From positions 1-64,000 of the forward strand of contig CALEVZ010000037.1 in assembly GCA_937924755.1 (NCBI GenBank): 64,000 bases of DNA, in the 5' to 3' direction. The notes beneath the pieces are model-generated. The model was not told where the DNA came from. It did no database searches and worked only from the letters and a program-made list of their open reading frames with translations. Shown here piece after piece: positions 26,335-34,608 of the stretch. A program made the position numbers and the translations under genes. The DNA is from an uncultured bacterium. GTDB lineage: Bacteria > Acidobacteriota > Thermoanaerobaculia > Thermoanaerobaculales > Thermoanaerobaculaceae. How positions within the stretch are numbered: position 1 is the first letter of the stretch; every line of letters starts with the position of its first letter.

Positions 26335-27434
26335 GCTGGGAAGCCCTGATGACTCAGGCGCTTTCCCTGGCGGAACGGGGGCGCTACGGAGCCAGTCCCA
26401 ACCCCATGGTGGGGGCGGTGGTGCTGGACACCGAGGGCAGGGTGGTGGGCGAGGGCGCCCACCTGCGTTGCGGTGGCCCCCATGCCGAAGTGGCGGCGCT
26501 AGCAGCAGCCGGTGAGCGGGCCTTGGGCGGCACGCTGGTGGTCACCCTGGAGCCCTGCGTACACCACGGGCGCACCCCCCCCTGCGTGGATGCGATCCTT
26601 GCCGCGGCGATTCGTCGCGTGGTCATCGGCTGCCTGGATCCCAATCCGGCGGTGTGCGGGCGCGGCGTGGAGGCGCTGCGCCGGGCCGGGGTGGAGGTCA
26701 TCGAAGGGGTCGAGTCCGCCGCCTGCCAGGCGCTGAATCGAAAGTTTTTTCATTACATGGAGACGGGTCTCCCCTACGTCACCCTGAAGATGGCGGTGAC
26801 GCTGGACGGCAAGCTGGCGGCCCGCGGGGGACGTTCCCGCTGGATCACCTCCGAGGCCTCCCGGCACGAGGGGTATGCGTTGCGGGAGGAGCACGACGCC
26901 CTGCTGGTGGGCGTTGGAACGGTGCTGGCCGATGACCCTCGTCTGCTGCGCCACCTGGGGCTCAACCCCGATCCCCATCTGCAGCGGGTGGTGCTGGATT
27001 CCCGGCTGCGCACCCCGCCGGAGTGCACTTTGCTACGCCACCGGCCCGCGGACGTGGTGCTGTTCTGCACGGAGCGCGCCACTCCTGCCGATCGCCGCGC
27101 CCTCGAGGGCAGCGGCGCACGGGTGGTGGAGGTGGGAAGCGATGAACGCGGCCGCTGCGACCTCCGGCAGGTCATGAAGTGGTTGGGAGGACGAGGGGTG
27201 AGCTCGGTGCTGGTGGAGGGCGGCGGGGAGACGCACTGGTCGTTCCTCAAGGAGGGGCTGGCGCAGCGGGTCCACGTCTTCCTGGCACCCATGGTGATGG
27301 GAGGCAGGGAGGCGGTCCCGGCCGTCGGGGGGGTTGGCTTCGCGTCGCCGCAGGAGGCCGTGCGGCTGGAGTTCGTCGAGGTGCGGCGGCTCGATGGCGA
27401 CGTTGTGCTGGTGGGCGAGGTGGTGCGTGTTTAG
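26331..27434 (+). CDS. ribD: Riboflavin biosynthesis deaminase/reductase
   Basis: 367 aa from GTG 26331 (GTGA overlap with ftsY). The deaminase domain (1-145) has GASPNPMVGAVV, the zinc ligands in GGPHAEV and the PCVHHGRTPPC motif. The reductase domain (148-367) has MAVTLDGKLAARGGRSRWITSEASRHEGYALREEHDALLVGVGTVLADDP and VLVEGGGETHWSFL. It carries out the second and third steps of riboflavin synthesis from GTP. It overlaps the riboflavin synthase start by 8 nt. Confidence 0.95.
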   Translation: MSWEALMTQALSLAERGRYGASPNPMVGAVVLDTEGRVVGEGAHLRCGGPHAEVAALAAAGERALGGTLVVTLEPCVHHGRTPPCVDAILAAAIRRVVIGCLDPNPAVCGRGVEALRRAGVEVIEGVESAACQALNRKFFHYMETGLPYVTLKMAVTLDGKLAARGGRSRWITSEASRHEGYALREEHDALLVGVGTVLADDPRLLRHLGLNPDPHLQRVVLDSRLRTPPECTLLRHRPADVVLFCTERATPADRRALEGSGARVVEVGSDERGRCDLRQVMKWLGGRGVSSVLVEGGGETHWSFLKEGLAQRVHVFLAPMVMGGREAVPAVGGVGFASPQEAVRLEFVEVRRLDGDVVLVGEVVRV

Positions 27435-28065
27435 CGGCATGGTTGTGGCCCTCGGGGAGATCGCCCGGCTGCAGCGCACCGCGGGGGGGGCGATGCTGCA
27501 TATCCGCTGCACCTTCCCAGGGGAAAACCTGACCGACGGAGAAAGTATCGCCGTCAACGGCGCCTGCCTCACCGTCGCCACCCCGGTTGACGGAGGGTTC
27601 ATCGCCGACCTGTCCACCGAGACCTTGCGTCGCACCACCCTGGGGAACCTGTCCGTCCGGGCGAAGGTGAATCTGGAGAGGGCCCTTCGCCTGGGCGACA
27701 GACTGGGAGGGCATCTGGTCCTGGGTCACGTGGATGCCACCGCCCGCATCCTCGAGCTGCGCCGGGAGGGTGGTTTCCTGGTGATGCGGGTGGAGTTGCC
27801 CGGGTCACTGGCGCAGGAGGTGGCGGAAAAGGGCTCCGTGGCGGTCGACGGGGTCTCCTTGACGGTGGCCGCAGTGCACAGCGGGTGGTTCGAGGTGGCC
27901 CTCATCCCCACCACGCTCTCCTCCACGACTCTCGGCGAGCGACGTGTCGGTGACCGGGTGAACTTGGAAACGGACGTGCTGGCAAAGTACGTGCGGCGGG
28001 CGCTGGGCCACCGCGATGAAGGCGTTGCCGCGGTGTGGAAGGAGTGGCTCAGTGCGGAGGGTTGA
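27427..28065 (+). CDS. ribE: Riboflavin synthase (alpha chain type)
   Basis: 212 aa from GTG 27427, giving the expected N-terminus VFSGMVVALGEI. Two lumazine-binding half-domains are visible with repeated patterns: DGESIAVNGACLTVA and KGSVAVDGVSLTVA, plus ADLSTETLRRTTLG and GGHLVLGHVDATARI. It dismutates two 6,7-dimethyl-8-ribityllumazine molecules to riboflavin. ribA/B and ribH are not in the window. Confidence 0.92.
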   Translation: MFSGMVVALGEIARLQRTAGGAMLHIRCTFPGENLTDGESIAVNGACLTVATPVDGGFIADLSTETLRRTTLGNLSVRAKVNLERALRLGDRLGGHLVLGHVDATARILELRREGGFLVMRVELPGSLAQEVAEKGSVAVDGVSLTVAAVHSGWFEVALIPTTLSSTTLGERRVGDRVNLETDVLAKYVRRALGHRDEGVAAVWKEWLSAEG

Positions 28066-29026
28066 GCCGGCCTTTCCCGACCTCCTGCCCATCACCCACC
28101 GCATCGGCGGCCAACCCTCCCGACCCGGGGCGCCTGTCCTGGATCCGGTGGAGATGCGGCTGCGCTGGAGTGCTTCCCCCGTCCTGTCAGCGCGACGCGG
28201 GGGGCCGTTGCCATCCAGGCCGGTGCGGGCGCTGGTCCACGCCGCGGCGCTGGCCGAGGAGCGGCAGTGGCTGACGCAGTTCCTCGAGGCCGGCAACGGG
28301 TTGCTGGTGGTTTGGGACGGCGATGGGTCGCTGGACACCCTCCCGGAGCCCCGGCTGGTCGGGCAGGTGGTGGTCGTCACGCCGCTACTGCCATCGGGCT
28401 GGGGCGGCTCGCCGGTGAGGTCGTTGCAGCCGTTCCTCGAACGCGGTTTGGATGCCGGGGTGCTGCTAGCGCTGGCACCGGTTGTGCGAGCCCTCGAGGA
28501 GGTAGACCGCAGCGTGATGGAGGGGCTCGAAGCCGGAGCCCAATTCATTGCGGCGATCCCCCTGGCGCTGCCGCCCGGCGATTGTCACCGCCTCTACGAA
28601 AGCCTCGCAGGCGAGGAGGGGGACGGGGAGCTGGAGAATCTGCTCTTTCATTCCGATCACGGGAGCCTAACCGAGGTGATGGAGCGGGACGCCAGTCGGC
28701 TGTGCGCCAGGGCGGGGGTGGACGAGTTCATCCCGGCCCCGGCCACCGCCACCTCCCCGCAGCGGGCGGCGCGGGCGCTGAGCCAGTTGCTGCTGTGGGC
28801 CAGGCGGCTGGATCTCCTGGACGGCTCCAGCTCGCCGGGGTGGCAGCTCCGGCGGGCCGCCTGGGCGCTGCGGGCGGCCGGCAAGGATCCGCTGATCCTG
28901 GCTGCCGAGGATAACCTGCGCATCGTGCCCGGCTTCGATCCCTGGGTGGAGGCCTTCACCCGCAGCTTGTGGCAGGGCGGCGGGGAACCCTTTGACAGCA
29001 TCCGGGAGCGGTGGCTTGCCGCCTAG
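28052..29026 (+). CDS. Conserved-looking hypothetical protein between ribE and a HemW-like gene
   Basis: 324 aa from GTG 28052, chosen because AAGGAG lies 8 nt upstream; the track ATG at 28016 is deeper inside ribE. The predicted chain is soluble and alpha/beta, with alternating segments such as RLVGQVVVVTPLLP, AGVLLALAPVVRALEEVD and GAQFIAAIPLALPP. That pattern hints at a TIM-barrel-like fold. The C-terminus ends FDPWVEAFTRSLW...DSIRERWLA. There is no cysteine cluster, nucleotide-binding motif or signal peptide. It overlaps genes on both sides, implying translational coupling. I do not recognise the family. Confidence 0.65.
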   Translation: MRRVEPAFPDLLPITHRIGGQPSRPGAPVLDPVEMRLRWSASPVLSARRGGPLPSRPVRALVHAAALAEERQWLTQFLEAGNGLLVVWDGDGSLDTLPEPRLVGQVVVVTPLLPSGWGGSPVRSLQPFLERGLDAGVLLALAPVVRALEEVDRSVMEGLEAGAQFIAAIPLALPPGDCHRLYESLAGEEGDGELENLLFHSDHGSLTEVMERDASRLCARAGVDEFIPAPATATSPQRAARALSQLLLWARRLDLLDGSSSPGWQLRRAAWALRAAGKDPLILAAEDNLRIVPGFDPWVEAFTRSLWQGGGEPFDSIRERWLAA

Positions 29027-30137
29027 CCCTCGCTACGGCCTGTACGTTCATCTTCCCTTCTGCCTCTATCGCTGTTCCTACTGTGCCTTCGTCAGCACCT
29101 CGGACCTCACCGTGGCAGCGGAGGTGGTGGAGGCCACCGCTACCGAGATTTGCCGCCACCGTCGGCGCCGGGTGCTGACCACCCTCTATCTGGGGGGTGG
29201 TACTCCCTCGCTTATCGCTCCGGAGCTGCTGGAGAAACTCTTTGCTGCCATAGCTTCCACATTCACGGTGGAGCCGGCAGCGGAGGTGACCTTGGAAGCC
29301 AACCCCGAGGACGTGACCCCCGCTGCCCTGGCCGCCTGGCGAAAGCTCGGCGTCACCCGCCTGTCGCTGGGGGTGCAGGCGCTCAATGATAGCGTGCTGC
29401 GCCTGCTGGAGCGCCGCCACGATGCCCGGCGCGCCCGGGCCGCGGTGGGCAGCGCTCTGGCCGCGGGCTTTTCGGTCTCCGTCGACCTCATGCTCGCCCT
29501 GCCCCGGCTGTCGCGGGAGGCAGTCGAGGAGGAGGTGAGAGAGGTGGTGGCCTTGGGACCCCAGCACGTCTCGGTGTACCTGCTGGAGGTCGACAAGCCT
29601 CACCGCCTGGCCGTTCTCGCCCGTGAACGGCCGGAGCTCTTTCCGGGCGAGGACGAGGCGGCGCGGAGCTACCTGGCGGCGGCTCGGGTCCTCACCGGTG
29701 CCGGCTTTTTCCATTACGAGGTTTCCAATTTCGCCCGGCCTGGCTTTCGAGCGCGCCACAACCTGCGCACCTGGCGGCAGCGACCGCTGCTGGCAGCGGG
29801 GGTGGCGGCCCACGGCCACGGCGGCTGCGTCAGGTGGGGGAACCTGGAAGATCCCGCCGCCTATGCGCGCGCCGTGGCCCGGGGAGAGCGGCCGCTGGCC
29901 TGGCGCCTGGTGCTGTCCGAGGATGAGCTGGAGCGCGAGAAGGTCATGCTGGGGCTGCGTCTGGCCGAGGGCGTGGACTGGGCAACTGCTCGGGCGGTCG
30001 CCCGCCGCCTCCCCGCCTTCGCCCAGCGGCTGGACGACTTTCTCTCCCTGGGCCTGGCGCGCCGTGGCAACGGCCGCCTGCGGCTTTCGCGCCGCGGGTG
30101 GTTGGTGTCCAGTGAACTCTTGCAGGCGCTCTGGTAG
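29016..30137 (+). CDS. HemW-like radical SAM protein (coproporphyrinogen oxidase-like)
   Basis: 373 aa from TTG 29016 (GGGAG 8 nt upstream), overlapping the previous gene by 11 nt. The radical SAM cluster is CLYRCSYC (CxxxCxxC, about 15-22), preceded by YVHLPFC; LYLGGGTPSL follows, then LEANPEDV, RLSLGVQALND and YEVSNFARPGFRARHNL. These fit the HemW group, related to oxygen-independent coproporphyrinogen III oxidase HemN. HemW is thought to be a heme chaperone and not an oxidase, since it lacks the extra HemN N-terminal cysteine. Confidence 0.88.
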   Translation: MPPSPRYGLYVHLPFCLYRCSYCAFVSTSDLTVAAEVVEATATEICRHRRRRVLTTLYLGGGTPSLIAPELLEKLFAAIASTFTVEPAAEVTLEANPEDVTPAALAAWRKLGVTRLSLGVQALNDSVLRLLERRHDARRARAAVGSALAAGFSVSVDLMLALPRLSREAVEEEVREVVALGPQHVSVYLLEVDKPHRLAVLARERPELFPGEDEAARSYLAAARVLTGAGFFHYEVSNFARPGFRARHNLRTWRQRPLLAAGVAAHGHGGCVRWGNLEDPAAYARAVARGERPLAWRLVLSEDELEREKVMLGLRLAEGVDWATARAVARRLPAFAQRLDDFLSLGLARRGNGRLRLSRRGWLVSSELLQALW

Positions 30138-30148
30138 ACTGCCGCACC

Positions 30149-30865
30149 ATGAGATGCAGCCTAACCTCCGCGCTGCTGTGGATCTCCGCGACAGCGACGT
30201 GGGCGGGGGACCTGGTTTTAGGTCCCGGCTTTTCCCCGGCCGAGCTCCGACAGCTGACGGCGGTGGTGGCGGATGCGGTTGCCTTTCCCCAGTTGGGGGA
30301 GGCCGCAGGGCTGGGAGTGACCGGCTTTCACCTGGTGGTGGCGGTTGGAGGACCCGAGGTGTCCACCCGGGAGAGCTGGTGGAATTCGGCCATGAAGGAC
30401 AGGGTGATGGCTGGGGTGCTCGTCTCCCCCCGGGTGGTGGCCCGCAAGGGGTTACCCCTTCGTCTGGACGTTGGTGCCCAGGTGGGGAAGGTGTTCGGCC
30501 ACACCTTCTGGGGCGCCGAGACGGCCTGGGGGTTGGTGGATGAAGGCATGCTGCTGCCATCGGTGGGCGTGGGGGTGGCCTACGGACGGCTGGAGGGTGC
30601 GCCGGTGGGGGTGGAGACCGGCGAGGCGCGGTTGACCATCTCCAAGGGCCTGACGGTGGTAACTCCCTTCGCGTCCGTGGGATGGCGGCGAGAGCGGGGC
30701 TCGGCCACCCTCGGAGAACCGCTGCCCACGACGGTGGCGGTTGAAGACGAGCGGATGACGGGGGTGGCCGGGGTGATCTTCGCCCTGCCGCCCCTGCGGG
30801 TGGTGGCCGAGGTCCGCCGCGCCGCTGCCACCGGGGCCTTTGTCGGCGTAGGGGTGGGATTGTGA
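30149..30865 (+). CDS. Exported protein, probable outer-membrane beta-barrel
   Basis: 238 aa. A cleavable signal peptide is likely (residues 1-19, ending TWAG). The mature part alternates short hydrophobic and polar segments rich in Gly and Val (LPSVGVGVAYGRLEG, VVTPFASVGWRRERG, VRRAAATGAFVGVGVGL) and ends in a hydrophobic residue, as expected of an outer-membrane barrel of 8-10 strands. Family unknown. GTGA overlap with the downstream lipoprotein gene suggests a joint envelope function. Confidence 0.6.
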   Translation: MRCSLTSALLWISATATWAGDLVLGPGFSPAELRQLTAVVADAVAFPQLGEAAGLGVTGFHLVVAVGGPEVSTRESWWNSAMKDRVMAGVLVSPRVVARKGLPLRLDVGAQVGKVFGHTFWGAETAWGLVDEGMLLPSVGVGVAYGRLEGAPVGVETGEARLTISKGLTVVTPFASVGWRRERGSATLGEPLPTTVAVEDERMTGVAGVIFALPPLRVVAEVRRAAATGAFVGVGVGL

Positions 30866-31302
30866 TCAACGGGCGATGCCTTGGGGTGGCGGTAGCGGCA
30901 GTGATTTTAGGGCTTTCGGGGTGTGGGCCGAAGGAAAGCCCGGAGGATCGGGTGACGCGGCTGCGCTGGCAGTACGAGGTGGAGCCGGACGGCTTCCAGC
31001 CCCGGGTGACCCCGGAGGGCACCCCCGAAGTGGTGCTATCCGTGCGGGTTGTCAACAAGGGGAAGGAAAGCCTCGATGCCCTGACTCTGCTGGTGCGGGT
31101 GAAGGGTGCTTCCGGTGAGGATCGGGAGGTGCGCCGATTGACGCTGGACACTCGCGGTCTGCGCCCGGGTGTCAGCGTTCAGCTTTCGGGGGTGGTCACG
31201 GGCCTGGAGTTTGAGGAGGGGGACTCCCTGTTGCTGGAACGGGAGATCAATCCGCCCGCCGACCAGCGCCACCTCTACCCGGAGTATGCCACCGGGTCCT
31301 AG
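30862..31302 (+). CDS. Small lipoprotein
   Basis: 146 aa from GTG 30862. The signal peptide ends in the lipobox LSGC (Cys about 21). The mature domain has beta-rich segments (PEVVLSVRVVNKGKESLDALTLLVRVKG, LDTRGLRPGVSVQLSGVVTGLEFEEGDSL), a pattern like a small immunoglobulin-like or FxLYD-type domain. Family not recognised. Translationally coupled to the upstream beta-barrel candidate. Confidence 0.65.
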   Translation: MINGRCLGVAVAAVILGLSGCGPKESPEDRVTRLRWQYEVEPDGFQPRVTPEGTPEVVLSVRVVNKGKESLDALTLLVRVKGASGEDREVRRLTLDTRGLRPGVSVQLSGVVTGLEFEEGDSLLLEREINPPADQRHLYPEYATGS

Positions 31303-31317
31303 TCAGCCATCGATGGG

Positions 31318-31575
31318 TCAGTTGCTGCTGCCCGGTTCCAGGCCGAAGCGCTCCAGGAGGATCCTCTCCAGCCGGGGGCGGATCACCAGCTCGAAGGTGG
31401 TGTGGTTGGAGGGAAACAGGCGGTGGGAGGCGGTGCGCAGCGCTTCGATGAGGCGCAGGCCAGTGCACAGCGTCAGGTCACGGTCCTCGGCCAGCACCTG
31501 GGCAGTGATGTCCACCATCAGCCGTAACTTGCGCAGACTGCGCTCCTCGTCGTACAGCGGGTCGTGCTCGGCCAT
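31318..31575 (-). CDS. Small conserved helical protein of unknown function
   Basis: 85 aa from the ATG at 31575; the 205-aa track ORF is this gene with a spurious extension antisense to the next gene. The core EERSLRKLRLMVDITAQVLAEDRDLTLCTGLRLIEALRTASHRLFPSNHTTFELVIRPRLERILLERFG resembles, as I remember it, a short family found in Acidobacteria and Deltaproteobacteria with a LFPGK...ELIYxPRFxR pattern. No function is known. It is convergent with the lipoprotein gene and divergent from the phosphatase gene. Confidence 0.6.
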   Translation of the reverse strand: MAEHDPLYDEERSLRKLRLMVDITAQVLAEDRDLTLCTGLRLIEALRTASHRLFPSNHTTFELVIRPRLERILLERFGLEPGSSN

Positions 31576-31644
31576 GCCGGTTGCTGCAACGGCCGGCCTG
31601 GGCTGCCCATTTCCACGGCGCCTCGCTGCAACCGATGTTCGCCC

Positions 31645-32448
31645 ATGAGGTCCGGCCTGTTGTCCTGCGCCATGACGGCGGCGGAGCTGGGTGGGGACGT
31701 TGTCCGCCGCTACTTCCGTCGGCTCTCGGGTGGGCAGGTCGACGAGAAGGCGGCCAACGATTGGGTGACGGCCGCCGACCGGGAGAGCGAGGAGGCCATA
31801 TTCCAGTTCCTCGCCCGCGAGACTCCGGAGGTGGGTTTTTTGGCCGAGGAGCGAGGAGGCACCGTTGATGCTGGCCTCCGGTGGGTGGTCGATCCCCTCG
31901 ACGGCACCCTGAACTTCATGCGGGGGTTTCCCCACTTCGCGGTCTCGGTGGCTCTGGTGAACGGCGGGTCAGTGGAGGTGGGCGCCGTCCTTGATCCCGT
32001 GCGGGGCGAGATGTTCACCGCCCAGAGGGGTAGGGGTGCCGCCTGCAACGGCGACCGCCTGCGGGTGAGCGGGCGAGGGGCTCTGGCGGGGGCCTTCGTG
32101 ACCACCGGCTTCCCCTTTCGCATTCACCGGCACCTCGATGTGTTCCTGGCGGTTTTTCGCGAGGTCTTCCCGGTCGCCGGGGGGCTGCGGCGTCCCGGCG
32201 CGGCGGCGCTGGATCTGGCCCACGTGGGCGCAGGTATCTTTGACGCCTTCTTCGAGTTTGGTCTGGCCGCGTGGGATGTGGCCGCCGGCGCCTTGATCGT
32301 GCGGGAAGCCGGCGGTGTGGTCAGCAATCTGGACGGCGGTGAAGACGTGCTGACGCGGGGCAACATCGTCGCTGCAACGCCCGTGGTGCACCGCCAGCTG
32401 CTGTCCCTGATCCAGCGGCACTGCTGCGAGGCCACGCTGGCCTCTTGA
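31645..32448 (+). CDS. Inositol-monophosphatase family phosphatase
   Basis: 267 aa from the ATG at 31645; ATG 31672 is also possible. Metal-binding motifs of the Li-sensitive phosphatase family are intact: the Glu pair in GFLAEERGG, DPLDGTLNFMRGFPHF (the DPxDGT core) and AWDVAAGALIVREAGGVV. SuhB-like inositol monophosphatases, histidinol phosphatases and CysQ share these motifs. The NFMRGFP sequence favours the IMPase branch. Cytoplasmic. No operon partner. Confidence 0.85.
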   Translation: MRSGLLSCAMTAAELGGDVVRRYFRRLSGGQVDEKAANDWVTAADRESEEAIFQFLARETPEVGFLAEERGGTVDAGLRWVVDPLDGTLNFMRGFPHFAVSVALVNGGSVEVGAVLDPVRGEMFTAQRGRGAACNGDRLRVSGRGALAGAFVTTGFPFRIHRHLDVFLAVFREVFPVAGGLRRPGAAALDLAHVGAGIFDAFFEFGLAAWDVAAGALIVREAGGVVSNLDGGEDVLTRGNIVAATPVVHRQLLSLIQRHCCEATLAS

Positions 32449-32520
32449 CGTTTTCGGGTAAAACCTGGTGGCCAGCGGGTGACTGCAGGGTGGCACGGTT
32501 AGAATTGCGCTGGCTTCTTC

Positions 32521-32549
32521 TTGCACACCTGAGCTTCTTCTGCTAGTGT
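32521..32549 (+). promoter_or_regulatory. Sigma-70-like promoter for the diguanylate cyclase gene
   Basis: TTGCAC (32521-32526) and TAGTGT (32544-32549) are spaced by 17 bp, putting the start near 32556 and leaving a leader of about 20 nt before the ATG at 32576. The intergenic gap is unusually AT-richer than its surroundings. Confidence 0.45.
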
Positions 32550-32575
32550 AGCGTCAAGTTGGCTGACGAGGGGAC

Positions 32576-33694
32576 ATGATCGGGGAAAAAGGACTTCGGC
32601 TGCGGGAGTCAGGCTCGAAGTCAGGACTTTTGCCGGTGCCGCGACGGCTCTTCCGCCGCGAGCGGGATCTCGAGCGCTACCTGAATCTCTGGCGGCTGTT
32701 CCTGCTGGGCAGCGTGCTGGCGGTCATCGCCGTGCTGCGCCTGGTGCGAGGGGTGGGCCCGGCGCCAGAAAACGCCGCTCTTCCTTTGGTCGTTGGGTAT
32801 TTTCTCGCCGCCGCCATCCTGCACGGTGCCTTGGGGTGGAAAGGCTGGCAGCCGTGGATACCGGCCTGGGTGGTGGGCGGCGATCTCGGCTTCATCGTTG
32901 CCGTCCACGCCTCCTTTCTTGCCGTGGATTTTCCCTTGGTTGCCACCAACTCCCAGATCGTGTTCCTTGGATACTTCGTGGTGGTGGCGCTGGCGGGGGT
33001 GCGCTCCGACCCGAAGTTGTCCACCTGGGTTGGTGTCGCTGCGCCGGTGTCCTACGCCGCCATCGTGTTCCTGGCCGTGACCTGGCGAGGTGTGGACATG
33101 GTGCCTGCTGACCCCACCTTTGGGGCGTTTCGGTGGGATGTGCAGGCGGTCCGGGTCGTCGTTCTGGCGGTGGTGACGCATCTGGTGACTGTGGACGTGG
33201 CGTTGGACAATGTGGATCGCACGGCGGCGCGCCAGGACCCCCTGACCGGGGTGTTCAACCGTCGCCATCTGGAGGAGTTCCTGAGCCGCCAGGTCAGCCT
33301 CTCGCTGCGACGGGGTCGACCACTGGCGATCCTCCTCCTGGATCTCGACGGGTTCAAGGCGTTCAACGACCGCCACGGGCATCTAGCCGGTGATCGAGCG
33401 CTGGTAGACGCGGCGAAAGCTCTGACTGCACGGTTGCGTTCCAACGATATGGTGGCCCGGTACGGGGGCGACGAGTTCGTTGTGGTGCTTCCCGATGTCG
33501 CCGGGGAAGAAGCTCGCCGCGTCGCCTGGAAGCTGGTCGGGGCGGGGCCAGAAGGCCTTCGCTTCTCCGTGGGGGTCGCGTGCCTGAGCAAGCAGCACCG
33601 CACCGTCCGCGAGCTCCTGGATGCCGCGGATGAAGCCCTGTTGCGAATCAAGCGGGCCGGCGGTGGGGTTGGGGTGGTCGGCGAAGGCGGGTAG
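32576..33694 (+). CDS. Membrane diguanylate cyclase with GGDEF domain and I-site
   Basis: 372 aa. Residues 1-40 are cytoplasmic and basic. About five to six membrane helices occupy 45-205. The GGDEF domain occupies about 210-365, with DPLTGVFNRRHLEEFL, LDLDGFKAFNDRHGH and GGDEF (297-301). An RxxD inhibitory site (RSND, 288-291) lies exactly five residues before GGDEF, so c-di-GMP feedback inhibition is expected. It makes c-di-GMP from two GTP. The membrane part resembles no sensor I can name. Followed by about 200 bp without a supported gene. Confidence 0.92.
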   Translation: MIGEKGLRLRESGSKSGLLPVPRRLFRRERDLERYLNLWRLFLLGSVLAVIAVLRLVRGVGPAPENAALPLVVGYFLAAAILHGALGWKGWQPWIPAWVVGGDLGFIVAVHASFLAVDFPLVATNSQIVFLGYFVVVALAGVRSDPKLSTWVGVAAPVSYAAIVFLAVTWRGVDMVPADPTFGAFRWDVQAVRVVVLAVVTHLVTVDVALDNVDRTAARQDPLTGVFNRRHLEEFLSRQVSLSLRRGRPLAILLLDLDGFKAFNDRHGHLAGDRALVDAAKALTARLRSNDMVARYGGDEFVVVLPDVAGEEARRVAWKLVGAGPEGLRFSVGVACLSKQHRTVRELLDAADEALLRIKRAGGGVGVVGEGG

Positions 33695-33895
33695 GGGAGA
33701 GCGTGTCCGCTCCAAGATCGTGATCCATCACGACGGACGTCGGCGACGAAGGCAATCCCCCGGATCTCTTCCGCCGGTTCGGGAGGAGGAGGTGGACGTC
33801 GCCCGCTTCAGCTCCACGACGACAGGCCGCCAGCAAGGTGGGTGTTACCGGCGACCGATGGGATGTGTCGCGGCTTCGGGCCTGCGAGTCTCGCC

Positions 33896-34369
33896 CTAGA
33901 GGGGGACGCCCAGGAGGGCGCGAATCCTCTGACGGCAGGGCCACACCAGCAGCAGCCCCAGCACCGCTGCCATCTCGAGGACCCAAAACCAGCGGGTGTC
34001 GGCCGACACGCACCACGCCGCCACGCCCATGACAGCCAGCGCCACCGCACGCACTAGCGCCACCCCCTGAGCGAGCAGGTGGGCGCGCAGAAGAGGTTCG
34101 GCGTCGGCACTGAGGGCGAAGACCCGGCGAGGGGAATCCATCATGGCCCGGCGGACAGGCAAAATGGTCAGCAGGTTGATTGCGGCGAGAATGAGGAGGA
34201 TGCCGACCAGCGCATCCCATTGGGCCAGCGGAGGAGCACCCGCAGGCCGCCCCAGCTGCGTAGGTAAAGCCGACAAGCCCACCAAGAACGCAGCCCCGAG
34301 ATGCATCCAGGTCAGCCGTCGCATGTGCCGGTGCATGGCTCTGCGCGCACTCCCCCCACGCCATCTCAT
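33896..34369 (-). CDS. Small multi-pass membrane protein of unknown function
   Basis: 157 aa from the ATG at 34369. ATG 34441 (181 aa) is possible but sits only 2 nt after an 11-bp hairpin. A basic N-terminus (RRAMHRHMRRL) precedes four predicted membrane helices: MHLGAAFLVGLSALP, WDALVGILLILAAINLL, LVRAVALAVMGVAAWCV and FWVLEMAAVLGLLLVW. No motif points to transport or catalysis, and I do not recognise the family. The start is unsure because no good ribosome site precedes any ATG. Confidence 0.5.
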   Translation of the reverse strand: MRWRGGSARRAMHRHMRRLTWMHLGAAFLVGLSALPTQLGRPAGAPPLAQWDALVGILLILAAINLLTILPVRRAMMDSPRRVFALSADAEPLLRAHLLAQGVALVRAVALAVMGVAAWCVSADTRWFWVLEMAAVLGLLLVWPCRQRIRALLGVPL

Positions 34370-34442
34370 CCTATGGGAGCAAAACCACTCGGTCAAATTG
34401 GCCGCGGATGATGAAGGGCGATCGACGTGAGGGTCGGACATA

Positions 34443-34548
34443 GCGAAACCCCGCACGGCGGGGTTTCGACTTGGCGGGAAGACCGCCCGGATCCTTGCAG
34501 TGGATGACGCGGCTGCGAGATCCGTTTAACGCCCGCGGCCTTGAGGGC
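34443..34548 (-). ncRNA. Candidate small structured RNA (about 105 nt)
   Basis: The gap between the oxidoreductase stop (34609) and the membrane-protein gene has a good minus-strand promoter (TTGACA, 17 bp, GATATT) with a predicted start near 34548. About 105 nt later comes an 11-bp perfect hairpin CGAAACCCCGC-ACG-GCGGGGTTTCG (34444-34468), preceded by a second 5-bp hairpin (GGCGG-TCTTC-CCGCC). No convincing ORF lies between. This could be an independent small RNA or a structured leader of the membrane-protein gene. It does not match tRNA, SRP RNA, tmRNA or a riboswitch that I can recall. Confidence 0.35.
34444..34468. terminator. 11-bp perfect hairpin, terminator-like
   Basis: CGAAACCCCGC pairs perfectly with GCGGGGTTTCG around a 3-nt loop. 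The flanking GAAA and TTTC runs are inside the stem, as in bidirectional intrinsic terminators, but there is no long T run after it on either strand. It would end the candidate RNA above and could also stop read-through from the oxidoreductase gene. Confidence 0.5.
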
Positions 34549-34554
34549 ACTTTC

Positions 34555-34583
34555 AATATCGGTTGCGACCGGTCAGGTGTCAA
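34555..34583 (-). promoter_or_regulatory. Minus-strand promoter with consensus -35
   Basis: On the minus strand TTGACA (34583-34578) and GATATT (34560-34555) are 17 bp apart. The -35 is a perfect consensus match and lies 26 nt after the stop of the upstream minus-strand gene. It drives the candidate RNA and possibly the membrane-protein gene. Confidence 0.5.
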
Positions 34584-34608
34584 GGGTTCCTGGGGGACGG
34601 TGCGCCCG

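Noticed and set aside
33695-33895. Riboswitch or small ORF between the diguanylate cyclase and the membrane protein
   Set aside because: A GTTACCG segment recalled the end of c-di-GMP riboswitches, but the rest of the fold and any downstream plus-strand gene are missing.
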